Origin: Pseudomonas jinjuensis
GTDB lineage: Bacteria > Pseudomonadota > Gammaproteobacteria > Pseudomonadales > Pseudomonadaceae
Reading direction: 5' to 3'
Assembly: GCF_900103845.1 (NCBI RefSeq)
Contig: NZ_FNIJ01000009.1
Span: 1-50,987, forward strand
DNA length: 50,987 nucleotides
A program made the translations under genes and the position numbers. Below the pieces are notes generated by a model. That model saw only the letters and a program-made list of their open reading frames with translations, had not been told where the DNA came from and did not search any database. Position 1 is the first letter of the stretch. The number at the start of each line of letters is the position of its first letter. Of the stretch, positions 8,741 through 17,025 are shown in pieces.

Positions 8741-9670
8741 TCACAAAGCATTCATTTCAGCGATATCACGCACCACCTGATCTGCAGAGTGGTCGAACAT
8801 CGCCTGCTCCTGCGCATCCAGAGGCAACTCGATCACCCGCACAATCCCCTCCTCTGCCAGCACGCAGGGGACACCCATGGCAATATCTGTTCGCCCGTAC
8901 TCGCCCTCGAGAATCGCGACCGCCGGCAAAATGCGTCTTCGCCCATTGGCGATAGCATCCACCATCTGCGCAATTGCCACGCCCGGCGCATCGCAGGCGC
9001 TTCCCAGCTTCTTCAAACCCAGAATCTCGCCGCCACCCTTACGTGTGCGCTCCACAATCCGCTCTATCTGCTCACTGGACAGGAAGTGGGACAGCGGCAC
9101 CGAACCGACCGCACAGTATCGCATCAGCGGCACCATGCTATCGCCATGCCCTCCCAGCACCAGTGCCGTGATATCCCGAGCGGAAAACCCTGTCTCCTCG
9201 GCAATGAAACACTTCATGCGCGCCGTATCCAGCACCCCCGCCTGCCCGAACACCCTGTCGCGTCCCAGCCCACTGAGAGACCAGGCCCGATAGGTCAGCA
9301 CGTCGACCGGGTTCGACACCACCAACACCGTCGCCGCCGGAGCATGACGATTGATATCCCGCATGATGCCGTCGAGAATTGGCAGATTGATACTCAATAC
9401 ATCCTGACGCGACTGACCAGGCTTGCGGGGCACACCCGCCGTAATCACCACCAGATCGGAATCCTGCAGCAATTCGGCATTGGACCCGCCGTAGACCCTG
9501 GTATCGGAACCTGACTCGACTGCCGCCTGCCAGACGTCCAGCGCCTTGCCCTGCGCCAACTCGCCCTGCACATCAATCAACACCAACTCACGGCAGAACT
9601 CTTCCCGGGCGATGATCTGAGCCGCCGCCTCGCCCACCATACCGGCACCCACGATTGATAGCTTGTTCAC
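8741..9670 (-). CDS. mdh: Malate dehydrogenase, LDH-like type
   Basis: 309 residues. The start is the GTG at 9670, preceded by GGGAGG at a good distance, and the product begins at once with the Rossmann motif IVGAGMVGEAAA. Catalytic features of the LDH/MDH superfamily are present: the loop GVPRKPGQSRQD, whose first arginine is the malate-type residue where lactate dehydrogenases have Gln; VVSNPVDVLTY; GVLDTARMK; and the catalytic histidine in LGGHGDS. It interconverts malate and oxaloacetate with NAD. Codon use is richer in TTG, GAT, GGT and GAG than in the neighbouring genes, which suggests a different origin. It converges on the CadC-like gene with 67 bp between stops. Confidence 0.9.
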   Translation of the reverse strand: MNKLSIVGAGMVGEAAAQIIAREEFCRELVLIDVQGELAQGKALDVWQAAVESGSDTRVYGGSNAELLQDSDLVVITAGVPRKPGQSRQDVLSINLPILDGIMRDINRHAPAATVLVVSNPVDVLTYRAWSLSGLGRDRVFGQAGVLDTARMKCFIAEETGFSARDITALVLGGHGDSMVPLMRYCAVGSVPLSHFLSSEQIERIVERTRKGGGEILGLKKLGSACDAPGVAIAQMVDAIANGRRRILPAVAILEGEYGRTDIAMGVPCVLAEEGIVRVIELPLDAQEQAMFDHSADQVVRDIAEMNAL

Positions 9671-9740
9671 CTCACACCTCCCGCGGCGCACGCCACCAGC
9701 AACACGCCCGCCTTTGCAGAGAAGTATTACCCGCCAACGC

Positions 9741-9763
9741 AAAAAGGCCACCCGAAGGTGGCC
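9741..9763 (-). terminator. Intrinsic terminator (minus strand)
   Basis: Perfect 7-bp stem GGCCACC/GGTGGCC with a CGAA tetraloop at 9746-9763, followed on the minus strand by five T (9745-9741). It lies between the MerR gene (stop 10013) and mdh, both read leftwards. It should end MerR transcripts and insulate mdh, whose own promoter would then lie between 9671 and 9740. Confidence 0.7.
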
Positions 9764-9772
9764 GAAGCCGTC

Positions 9773-9883
9773 GCTAATGGGCCGTCCTGGCGCCAGGACA
9801 TACCCCTGCCGACGCTTGCTGGGCAAGTCAGAGTTCGAAAATGGCCTGGCGCAAGGCCGGTCGAAAAGGGGACACCCATTAGC
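9773..9883. repeat. Short inverted-repeat-bounded element in the mdh-merR gap
   Basis: GCTAATGGG at 9773-9781 is repeated inverted as CCCATTAGC at 9875-9883, and the similarity continues imperfectly inwards around GTCC/GGAC. The 111 bp between and including the arms has no gene. The remaining part of the gap, 9884-10012, shows nothing recognisable. It may be a REP-like or small non-autonomous element, but one copy in the window proves nothing. Confidence 0.3.
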
Positions 9884-10012
9884 CGGCCTGTGTCGGTCAG
9901 GACCCACTGAGACCGGCCGGAACCCGCCGATCGATACCGCAAGGCGCTTCAGGCCAGCATTCGCTACGAGCCAGGCATCCAGAGCCGGCCCGCCTTTCGC
10001 GAGCCCCGGGGC

Positions 10013-10471
10013 TCAACCCCGGGCACGCCTCGCCCTGGGCTTCGCGGCCCCCTGCCCCGTCACGGCGCCTTCCTCGCGCAGGCGGTTCAGGACCCGTTCC
10101 GCATTGTCGGCGCACTGCAGTCCCTCGGGCCGGTTCTCGATGCCCTCGATGGCGACGAGCAGCTGCGCCTTGCTCTGCTCCAGGCGCTGCTGCATCGCCT
10201 CGATCTCGGCCACCTTGCGCTTGAGGCCGTCCAGCAACTCGTCGTGCTGCCAGGCCTTCGGTCCCACCGGCAGCAGATGGCGAATCTCCTCCAGCGAGAA
10301 GCCCGCGCGCTGGGCGCCGGTGATGATCTCCAGGATCCACGCCGCCTCGGGCGCGTAGTCGCGATAGCCGTTGGCCTTGCGCGCGACCGACTTGATCAGC
10401 CCGCTCGACTCGTAGAAGCGGATGCGCGAAGCCGTCAGGCCGCTGAGTTTCGCCAGTTCACCTATTCGCAT
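10013..10471 (-). CDS. MerR-family transcriptional regulator
   Basis: 152 residues from the ATG at 10471, with GAGGTG seven bases upstream. The N-terminus is a canonical MerR winged helix (MRIGELAKLSGLTASRIRFY, then YRDYAPEAAWILEII and AGFSLEEIRHLL). A coiled-coil dimerisation helix spans about residues 80-112. A single cysteine in the C-terminal tail (GLQCADN) gives no metal-site pattern, so an organic or redox effector is more likely than a metal. It is divergent from the flavin oxidoreductase gene, with the operator between them, so that gene is the probable target. Three-quarters of the tail is low complexity and basic. Confidence 0.88.
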   Translation of the reverse strand: MRIGELAKLSGLTASRIRFYESSGLIKSVARKANGYRDYAPEAAWILEIITGAQRAGFSLEEIRHLLPVGPKAWQHDELLDGLKRKVAEIEAMQQRLEQSKAQLLVAIEGIENRPEGLQCADNAERVLNRLREEGAVTGQGAAKPRARRARG

Positions 10472-10489
10472 GCCGCACCTCGGAAAAGC

Positions 10490-10521
10490 TTGACCTTAAA
10501 GCTTACTTCAATCTTAAGGTC
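10490..10521 (+). promoter_or_regulatory. MerR-type promoter/operator for the flavin oxidoreductase gene
   Basis: TTGACC (-35, 10490-10495) and TAAGGT (-10, 10515-10520) are separated by 19 bp, the over-long spacer characteristic of MerR-activated promoters. The dyad GACCTTAA (10492-10499)/TTAAGGTC (10514-10521) lies across the spacer. It reads rightwards into the gene at 10548 and is also close enough to the merR start (10471) for autoregulation. Confidence 0.75.
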
Positions 10522-10547
10522 GAGCCACGTCCACACGAGGTAGCCCC

Positions 10548-11783
10548 ATGAACCTGTTCGCCCCACTTGCGCTTCCCAACGGTTCGACCCTGCCGAACCG
10601 CATCGCCAAAGCCGCCATGGAAGAGAACATGGCGGACGCCGACCAGGCGCCGTCCGAACAGCTGATGCGCCTCTACCAGGCCTGGGCCGACGGCGGCGCC
10701 GGCCTGCTCATCACCGGCAACGTCATGATCGACAGCCGCGCCATGACCGGCCCCGGCGGCGTGGTGCTGGAGGACGACGGGCAACTGGACAAGTTCAGGC
10801 GCTGGGCCCGGATCGGCCGCTCCCGGGGCGCGCAGTTCTGGCTGCAGATCAACCATCCCGGACGGCAGATGCCCGCCAACCTCGGCCAGAAGACCTGGGC
10901 GCCTTCGGCGGTGCCGCTGGAACTGGGCAGGATGTCCCGGCACTTCGACACGCCGCGGGCGATGACGCCGGAAGTCATCGCCGAGGTGATCCGGCGCTTC
11001 GCCCGTACCGCCCAGCTGGGCGAGCAGGCTGGCTTCACCGGGGTGGAGATCCACGCCGCCCATGGCTACCTGCTGAGCCAGTTCCTCTCCCCGCTCAGCA
11101 ACAAGCGAACCGATGAATGGGGTGGCGCCCTGGAAAACCGGGCGCGCCTGCTGCTGGAGGTCGTCAAGGCGGTGCGTGCTGTGGTCTCGCCCGGCTTCGC
11201 GGTCGCGGTCAAGCTCAACTCCGCCGACTTCCAGCGCGGCGGCTTCAGCGCCGATGACGCCCGGCAGGTCGTGGGACTGCTCAACGGCCTGGGGGTCGAC
11301 CTGGTCGAGCTGTCGGGCGGAAGCTACGAGGCCCCGGCCATGCAGGGGGAAGCGCGCGACGGCCGCACCCTCGCCCGCGAGGCCTACTTCGTGGACTTCG
11401 CCCGCGACATCCGGAATGTGGCGGAGATGCCGCTGATGGTCACCGGCGGCATCCGCCGCCTGCCGGTCGCCGAACGGGTGGTCGAGAGCGGAGTGGACGT
11501 GGTCGGTATGGGAACGGCGCTGGCCATCGACCCGAACCTGCCGTGCGACTGGCGCCAGGGCCAGGACAAGGCCCCGGAACTGCGGCCGATCACCTGGAAG
11601 AACAAGCCCCTGGCATCGCTGGCCAACATGGCCGCGGTCAAGTTCCAGCTGCGCAAACTCAGCATCGGCAGAACGCCCGACCCGAAGGTATCGCCATTGC
11701 GCGCACTGATCCTGCAGCAACTCGCGAACGCCCTGCGCACCCGCCAGTACCGGCGCAGGATGGAGCAGCTTTCGAAAGCCTGA
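10548..11783 (+). CDS. NADH:flavin oxidoreductase / Old Yellow Enzyme family protein
   Basis: 411 residues. It has an FMN-binding TIM-barrel of the OYE/2,4-dienoyl-CoA reductase group. Visible motifs are LPNRIAKAAMEENMAD at the start, LQINHPGRQ, GVEIHAAHGYLLSQFLSP, RTDEWGGALENRARLLLEV (a family hallmark), VELSGGSYEAP, and PLMVTGGIRR then VGMGTALA (phosphate binding). No C-terminal Fe-S/NAD domain is present, so it is the short single-domain form. It probably reduces activated C=C bonds of electrophiles. Expression is likely under the divergent MerR regulator through the 19-bp-spaced promoter. The following 92 bp to the convergent arsJ stop show no terminator. Confidence 0.87.
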   Translation: MNLFAPLALPNGSTLPNRIAKAAMEENMADADQAPSEQLMRLYQAWADGGAGLLITGNVMIDSRAMTGPGGVVLEDDGQLDKFRRWARIGRSRGAQFWLQINHPGRQMPANLGQKTWAPSAVPLELGRMSRHFDTPRAMTPEVIAEVIRRFARTAQLGEQAGFTGVEIHAAHGYLLSQFLSPLSNKRTDEWGGALENRARLLLEVVKAVRAVVSPGFAVAVKLNSADFQRGGFSADDARQVVGLLNGLGVDLVELSGGSYEAPAMQGEARDGRTLAREAYFVDFARDIRNVAEMPLMVTGGIRRLPVAERVVESGVDVVGMGTALAIDPNLPCDWRQGQDKAPELRPITWKNKPLASLANMAAVKFQLRKLSIGRTPDPKVSPLRALILQQLANALRTRQYRRRMEQLSKA

Positions 11784-11875
11784 CAGCCGACAACTGGCGC
11801 CTGGAAGGGCTTCATCTTCGAGAACGCATTTGCGCGGCCCGGGGTGGAAGCAGCCACAGGGCAGGCGTCGACGAA

Positions 11876-13108
11876 TCAGGTGCGACTCATGTGACTCGTG
11901 GAGTGCCGCGGCAAGGCGACGGAGATCGATGCCGCCAGCAATATGAACAGCGTGGAGATCCACAGGCAGGCTTCCAGTCCGTATGCCTGGAACACCCAAC
12001 CGGACAGCAGCGTCCCGGACAGCCGGCCCAGGGCGTTGGACATGTAGTAGAAACCCACGTCCAGCGACACGCCGTCTTCCTTGGCATAGCTGACGATCAG
12101 GTAGCTGTGCAGCGAGGAGTTCACCGCGAACAGCACGCCGAACAGCATCAGCCCGCCCAGCAATATGACCTGGGCCGACCAGTCCACCGCAAGGCCGCCA
12201 GCGATGGCCGCTGGCACTACTGCCAGCAGGCCGGCCCAGACAAAGGCCGCGCGCCCATCCGGGACATGGCCGCGCTGCTTGCCGGTGATGGCCGGTGCGA
12301 GTGACTGGACGATGCCGTAGCCGATGATCCAGGTGGCGAGGAAGCCACCCACCAGCCAGAAGTCCCAGCCGAACGCCGTGCTCAGGTAGACCGGCAACGC
12401 CACCGCGAACCAGACGTCACGGGCGCCGAAGAGGAATAGCCGCGCGGCCGAGAGGATGTTGATCGCCCGGCTCTTGGACAGGATGTCGCGGAACTTCGGT
12501 CTGGCCCTGGCCTTGCCCAGATCCTTCTTCAGCATCACCAGGCTGCCGAGCCAGATCAGCGCCAGCACCGCCGCCATGGCGACGAGCGCACCCTTGAAGC
12601 CCAGCAGCGCCAGCAAGGCCCCACCGAGGAAGAAGCCCACCCCCTTCAGCGCGTTCTTCGAGCCGGTGAGGATGGCCACCCACTTGTACAGAGTGCCCTG
12701 CTGGCCGTCCGGCACCAGAAGCTTGATCGAGCTCTTGGCGCTCATCTTGTTGAGGTCCTTGGCGATTCCCGACAGCGCCTGCGCCCCCATCACCCAGGGG
12801 ATGGTGAGCCAGGCGGCCGGTACGACCAGCATCAGCAGCGCGATGACCTGCAGGCCGAGGCCGAGGTTCATGGTGCGGTTCAGCCCGATGCGCGCACCCA
12901 GGTAGCCGCCCACCAGGTTGGTGATGACGCCGAAGATTTCGTAGAACAGGAACAACGCGGCGATCTGCAGCGGCGTGTAGCCCAGGGTATGGAAGTGCAG
13001 CACCACCAGCATGCGCAAGGCGCCGTCGGTGAGGGTGAAGGCCCAGTAGTTGCCGGTGACCAGCAGGTACTGGCGGACTTCCGTGGAGAGGGCTGACAAC
13101 GCATTCAT
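11876..13108 (-). CDS. arsJ: ArsJ, MFS exporter of 1-arseno-3-phosphoglycerate
   Basis: 410 residues from the ATG at 13108, with AGGAG upstream, 19 bp after the gap stop. A twelve-helix MFS protein (LTDGALRMLVVLHFHTLGY, LFYEIFGVITNLVGGYLGA, GFYYMSNALGRLSGTLLSGW). Established work on the arsR-gapdh-arsJ set shows that GAPDH makes 1-arseno-3-phosphoglycerate from arsenate and that ArsJ expels it. The adjacency to a dedicated GAPDH and an ArsR supports this assignment more than any single motif. The protein would sit in the inner membrane. A longer reading frame up to 13177 overlaps gap and is rejected. Confidence 0.9.
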   Translation of the reverse strand: MNALSALSTEVRQYLLVTGNYWAFTLTDGALRMLVVLHFHTLGYTPLQIAALFLFYEIFGVITNLVGGYLGARIGLNRTMNLGLGLQVIALLMLVVPAAWLTIPWVMGAQALSGIAKDLNKMSAKSSIKLLVPDGQQGTLYKWVAILTGSKNALKGVGFFLGGALLALLGFKGALVAMAAVLALIWLGSLVMLKKDLGKARARPKFRDILSKSRAINILSAARLFLFGARDVWFAVALPVYLSTAFGWDFWLVGGFLATWIIGYGIVQSLAPAITGKQRGHVPDGRAAFVWAGLLAVVPAAIAGGLAVDWSAQVILLGGLMLFGVLFAVNSSLHSYLIVSYAKEDGVSLDVGFYYMSNALGRLSGTLLSGWVFQAYGLEACLWISTLFILLAASISVALPRHSTSHMSRT

Positions 13109-13127
13109 GATCGCCGTTAGCTCCTGC

Positions 13128-14132
13128 TCAGCCGGCCAGGCCGACCAGGCGGGCCAGCTCGACGGCGCGGTTGGCATAGCCCCACTCGTTGTCGTACCAG
13201 GCGTAGAGCTTCACCTGGGTGCCATTGACCACCATGGTCGACGGCGCATCGATGATCGACGAGCGCGGATCGGTGCGGTAGTCGATGGACACCAGGGGGC
13301 GTTCCTCATAACCAAGGATGCCTTTCAGCTCGTTCTCGGCGGCTGCCTTGAGCCACTGGTTGACCTCCTCGACGCTGGTCGCGCGCTCCACTTCGAACAC
13401 GCAGTCGGTCAGCGAGGCGTTGGCCAGCGGCACGCGCACGGCATGGCCATTCAGACGCCCCCGCAGTTCGGGGAAGATTTCCGCGATGGCCGTGGCGGAG
13501 CCGGTGGTGGTGGGAATCAGGCTCATGCCCGAGGCACGGGCACGGCGCAGATCCTTGTGCGGCTGGTCGAGGATGCTCTGGGTGTTGGTCAGGTCGTGGA
13601 TGGTGGTGATCGAGCCGTGGCGGATGCCGAGTTTCTCATGAATCACCTTGACCACCGGTGCGAGACAGTTGGTGGTACAGGACGCTGCGGTGACGATGCG
13701 GTGCTCTTCCGCATTGAACAGGTGCTGGTTGACGCCCATGACCACGTTCAGCGCGCCCTTCTCCTTCACCGGCGCGCTGACCACCACCCGCTTCACGCCC
13801 TGGTCGAGGTACGCCTGGAGCACGGCGACGGTCTTCATCCTGCCGCTGGCCTCGATCACCAGATCGCAATCCGACCAGTCGGTGTCGGCGATGGCCTTGT
13901 TGGCGGTGACCTGGATGCGCCTGCCGCCGATCACCACGCAATCGCCCTCGGCACTGGCCTCGCGGTGCCAGCGCCCATGCACCGAGTCGAAGTTCAGCAG
14001 GTGGGCGTGGGTCGCCGCGTCACCTGCCGGGTCGTTGATGCGGACGAACTCGAACTCCGGCCAGTCCCAGGAGGCTCGTAGCGCCAGGCGACCGATCCGA
14101 CCAAAACCGTTGATACCGACTTTGATGCTCAT
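13128..14132 (-). CDS. gap: ArsJ-associated glyceraldehyde-3-phosphate dehydrogenase
   Basis: 334 residues from the ATG at 14132. It has the NAD-binding start [18 protein letters not shown], the catalytic block [11 protein letters not shown] with its cysteine, [17 protein letters not shown] and the C-terminal [10 protein letters not shown]. This is a complete phosphorylating GAPDH. Its place between arsR and arsJ marks it as the arsenate-using paralogue: with arsenate in place of phosphate it forms 1-arseno-3-phosphoglycerate for ArsJ. The substrate specialisation comes from context, since the active site looks ordinary. A central-metabolism copy would be expected elsewhere. Confidence 0.92.
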   Translation of the reverse strand: MSIKVGINGFGRIGRLALRASWDWPEFEFVRINDPAGDAATHAHLLNFDSVHGRWHREASAEGDCVVIGGRRIQVTANKAIADTDWSDCDLVIEASGRMKTVAVLQAYLDQGVKRVVVSAPVKEKGALNVVMGVNQHLFNAEEHRIVTAASCTTNCLAPVVKVIHEKLGIRHGSITTIHDLTNTQSILDQPHKDLRRARASGMSLIPTTTGSATAIAEIFPELRGRLNGHAVRVPLANASLTDCVFEVERATSVEEVNQWLKAAAENELKGILGYEERPLVSIDYRTDPRSSIIDAPSTMVVNGTQVKLYAWYDNEWGYANRAVELARLVGLAG

Positions 14133-14215
14133 GCTCGTGTTCTCGGATGTCTGTTGAGAGAAAGGAGGAATCCCTGGCTGATCGAGTCCGCCGGTCCCGC
14201 CATCGGGGCGGACGC

Positions 14216-14572
14216 TCAGCAGCAGGAGGCTGCCCGTTCGGGGCGATCGCCCATGGCATCCAGGCGCTTGGCGTCGGCGTCCAACCAGAGCAGGTTGGCG
14301 TCCAGCGCAGTAATCAACACGCGGCGTACCCAGTCCGGAAGATCGGGGTGCAGACGGTAATACACCCATTGTCCCTGACGTCGATCCGCCAGCAGCCCAC
14401 AGGTCCGCAGCGTCGCAAGGTGGCGGGAAATCTTCGGCTGGCTTTCATCGAGGGCGCAGGTCAGCTCGCACACGCATAACTCTTCCTCGCGCGTGATCAG
14501 GAGCATCAGGCGCACGCGGATTTCGTCGGCCAGGCATTTGAATACGGTAGTGGGAGTCATTGGGTCGGTCAT
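14216..14572 (-). CDS. arsR: ArsR-family arsenic-responsive repressor
   Basis: 118 residues from the ATG at 14572, with GGAGG just upstream; the longer frame to 14662 runs through the operator and is rejected. It has a winged helix with the metalloid site [20 protein letters not shown], that is CVC at the start of the recognition region as in classical arsenite-sensing ArsR. The C-terminal end is rich in cysteine (AASCC), a feature of some Pseudomonas ArsR proteins. It is the first gene of the arsR-gap-arsJ operon and probably represses it through the palindrome at 14645-14666. Confidence 0.93.
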   Translation of the reverse strand: MTDPMTPTTVFKCLADEIRVRLMLLITREEELCVCELTCALDESQPKISRHLATLRTCGLLADRRQGQWVYYRLHPDLPDWVRRVLITALDANLLWLDADAKRLDAMGDRPERAASCC

Positions 14573-14644
14573 GGCGGCCTCCGCATTGGAATTCGCCTGG
14601 CGGGCCGGATCACGAGCCATGGGCGAATGTCTTGGCCGCTGAAT

Positions 14645-14666
14645 ATATATGCGAAACCGCATATAT
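14645..14666 (-). promoter_or_regulatory. Probable ArsR operator
   Basis: Perfect 9-bp inverted repeat ATATATGCG/CGCATATAT with a 4-bp spacer, 73 bp upstream of the arsR start. A-T-rich sequence resembling a -10 lies in it on the minus strand. The form matches operators of ArsR/SmtB proteins. It sits within 14 bp of the point where homology to dgoD begins. Confidence 0.7.
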
Positions 14667-14679
14667 GGAAATTCAAATA

Positions 14680-15276
14680 CACGGCCGGGTGCACAAGCCC
14701 ATGGCCAAGGTGCTGATGCGGGAACTGACGCCCTACAAGCTGATGTTCATCGAGGAGCCGGTGCTGTCCGAACACCTGGAAGCGATCCCCGAACTGGCGA
14801 GCATCGCCCCGGCGCCGATCGCCCTGGGCGAACGCCTGTACTCTCGCTACGACTTCAAGCGCGTGCTGAGCCAGGGCGGCGTCGACATCATCCAGCCCGA
14901 CCCGTCCCACTCCGGCGGCATCACCGAAACGCGCAAGATCGCCTCCATGGCCGAAGCCTATGACGTCGCCCTGGCGCTGCACTGTCCCCTGGGGCCGATC
15001 GCCCTGGCGGCCAACCTGCAACTCGATGCGGTATGCCACAACGCTTTCATCCAGGAGCAGAGCCTGGGCATCCACTACAACGCCGCCAACGATCTGCTCG
15101 ACTACCTGGCCGACCGCAGCGCCTTCGCCTACGAGGACGGCTTCGTGAAGATCCCCGGCGGCCCGGGCCTGGGCATCGAGATAGACGAAGCCTACGTCGC
15201 CGAACGAGCGGCCATCGGCCACCGTTGGCGCAATCCGCTGTGGCGTCATGCCGACGGGAGCGTCGCCGAATGGTAG
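14680..15276 (+). pseudogene. dgoD: D-galactonate dehydratase, 5'-truncated remnant
   Basis: From [10 protein letters not shown] to the end [18 protein letters not shown] the product follows DgoD (enolase superfamily) closely: [49 protein letters not shown] and [12 protein letters not shown]. About 198 residues remain of a protein usually near 382. The N-terminal capping domain and the first half of the barrel are gone. Homology begins exactly at the D-x-H motif: the metal-ligand aspartate is replaced (reads Q-I-H), while the two glutamate ligands survive downstream. The upstream 14 bp abut the arsR operator. An ATG at 14667 or 14701 could still give a product, but it should be inactive. Confidence 0.85.
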
Positions 15277-15316
15277 GCCGGCCCGCTTTCCCATCCCACC
15301 TGCAAGGAGTTCGCTG

Positions 15317-16081
15317 ATGTCCCGATTCGCTCAATATCCCAGCCTGATGGACCGCAGCGTCCTCATTACCGGCGGTGCCAGCGGCATTGGCGCAGCTTTC
15401 GTCGAGCACTTCGCCCGCCAGGGTGCGCGTGTCGCCTTCCTCGACCTGGATGGCGAAGAGGCCGCCCGCCTGGTCGCGGCCCTGGCCGACGCGCGCCATG
15501 TGCCGTACTACCTGCACTGCGACCTCACCGACCTCCCCGCGCTGCGCACTGCGATCGACACTGCGCGCGAGCGGATCGGCGCGATCACGGTGCTGGTCAA
15601 CAACGCGGCCAACGACATCCGCCATGCCCTGAGCGACATCGACGAGACAACCTTCGAACGCAACCTGGCGGTGAACCTGCGCCACCAGGTCTTCGCCACC
15701 CAGGCGGTGATCCCGGACATGCGCCAGCAGGGTGGCGGCTCGATCATCTGCCTGGGCTCCATCTGCTGGATGAAGAAGGACGCCAACTTCCCCATCTATG
15801 CCGCTGCCAAGGCGGCGATACGCGGTTTCGTCAATGGCATGGCCCGCGAACTGGGTCGGCAGAACATCCGCATCAACACCCTGGTGCCCGGCTGGGTGAT
15901 CACCGACAAGCAGGCCCGCCTCTGGCTCGACGACGCGGGCCGTGAGGAGATAGGACGCGGCCAGTGCATGCCCGGCCTCCTCCAACCGGACGAATTGGCG
16001 CGCGCGGCCCTGTTCCTCGCCGCCGACGACAGCCGCATGTGCACCGGCCAGGACTTCATCGTCGATGGTGGCTGGGTATGA
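15317..16081 (+). CDS. Short-chain dehydrogenase/reductase, probable sugar dehydrogenase
   Basis: 254 residues from the ATG at 15317, with AAGGAG upstream. Classical SDR features: LITGGASGIGAAFV (cofactor binding), DLDGEE (acidic end of beta-2, favours NAD), VLVNNAAND, the serine in CLGSICW, YAAAK and the C-terminal DGGWV. It lies 40 bp after the dgoD remnant and overlaps the lactonase gene by ATGA. A dehydrogenase, a lactonase and a sugar-acid dehydratase in series is the De Ley-Doudoroff order for galactose or arabinose/fucose, so aldose 1-dehydrogenase is the likely activity. The exact sugar is not determined. Confidence 0.85.
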   Translation: MSRFAQYPSLMDRSVLITGGASGIGAAFVEHFARQGARVAFLDLDGEEAARLVAALADARHVPYYLHCDLTDLPALRTAIDTARERIGAITVLVNNAANDIRHALSDIDETTFERNLAVNLRHQVFATQAVIPDMRQQGGGSIICLGSICWMKKDANFPIYAAAKAAIRGFVNGMARELGRQNIRINTLVPGWVITDKQARLWLDDAGREEIGRGQCMPGLLQPDELARAALFLAADDSRMCTGQDFIVDGGWV

Positions 16082-16977
16082 CCCAGCCCATGGATGTCGC
16101 GCTCGATGCCGGCAACCTCCTCGGCGAAGGCATACTCTGGTGCCCGCGCGCCCAGGCGCTGTTCTGGACCGATATCCAGCGCGCCACCCTGTTCCGCCTG
16201 CACCCCGACAGCGGCACGCTGCAGCGATGGCCAATGCCCGAGCGGCTGGCAAGCTTCGCGCTGTGCGAGGCCGATGGCTGGCTGCTGCTGGCCCTGGCGT
16301 CACGGCTTGCCTTCTTCCGCCTGGCAGACGGCAAGCTGCGGACGCTGCACCTGATCGAGCCGGACTTGCCCACCCGCTGCAACGATGGCGCCTGTGATCG
16401 CCAGGGGCGCTTCGTGTTCGGCACCCTGCACGAACCGGCCCACGGCCCTCGCCAACCCATCTGCAGCTTCTGGCGCCTGGATCGGCAGCTGGAGCTGGAA
16501 CGCCTGCCCCTGCCCCCGGTCGCCATCAGCAACAGCATTGCCTTCAGCCCCGACGGCGCGACCCTCTACTACTGCGATTCCCTGTCGCTACGGATTCACT
16601 GCTGCGACTACGGCGACTCACTGGGTCCCCCGCGGCTGTTCACCGAACTCGGCAATGCCCAAGGCGAGCCGGATGGATCATGCGTCGATAGCGAAGGCTG
16701 CCTGTGGAACGCCCAGTGGGGCCTCGGCCGCGTGGTTCGCTACGCACCCGACGGCAGCCTCCGGGAAATCTGGCCGGTCCCCACTTCCCAGCCGACCCGG
16801 CCGGCATTCGGCGGGCCGGCGCTGGACACCCTCTACGTCACCAGCGCCCGTCATGGCCTGCCCGCGGATGCGCTCGTCGCCGCCCCACAGGCCGGTGCGC
16901 TGTTTCGCAGTCAACCGAACGCGCGCGGCCTGCCCGAACCGCGCTTTGCCGGTAATCCACTGGAAGATGGCTGGTGA
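16078..16977 (+). CDS. SMP-30/gluconolactonase family sugar lactonase
   Basis: 299 residues. The ATG at 16078 overlaps the SDR stop (ATGA). It is a six-bladed beta-propeller of the SMP-30/gluconolaconase/LRE family, with metal-site residues in NLLGEGILWCP (Glu), AISNSIAFSPDG (Asn) and GEPDGSCVDSEGCLWNAQWG (Asp). It hydrolyses an aldonolactone to the aldonic acid, which a DgoD-type dehydratase would use next; that dehydratase is broken here. No transporter or kinase for the pathway is in the window, so the operon may have lost further members. Confidence 0.86.
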   Translation: MTQPMDVALDAGNLLGEGILWCPRAQALFWTDIQRATLFRLHPDSGTLQRWPMPERLASFALCEADGWLLLALASRLAFFRLADGKLRTLHLIEPDLPTRCNDGACDRQGRFVFGTLHEPAHGPRQPICSFWRLDRQLELERLPLPPVAISNSIAFSPDGATLYYCDSLSLRIHCCDYGDSLGPPRLFTELGNAQGEPDGSCVDSEGCLWNAQWGLGRVVRYAPDGSLREIWPVPTSQPTRPAFGGPALDTLYVTSARHGLPADALVAAPQAGALFRSQPNARGLPEPRFAGNPLEDGW

Positions 16978-17025
16978 ACGGCACCGGCACCGCTGCGCGC
17001 GCCACCGTGACTGGCAATCTGGCTA

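Noticed and set aside
13128..14132. Housekeeping role for the GAPDH gene
   Set aside because: Its position between arsR and arsJ within one operon matches the described arsenate-detoxification set, so the arsenic role is preferred, although the sequence alone cannot separate the two.
15047..16303. A minus-strand frame of 418 codons across the SDR and lactonase genes
   Set aside because: Both plus-strand genes have complete family motifs; the antisense product is Arg/Gly-rich and unrecognisable.
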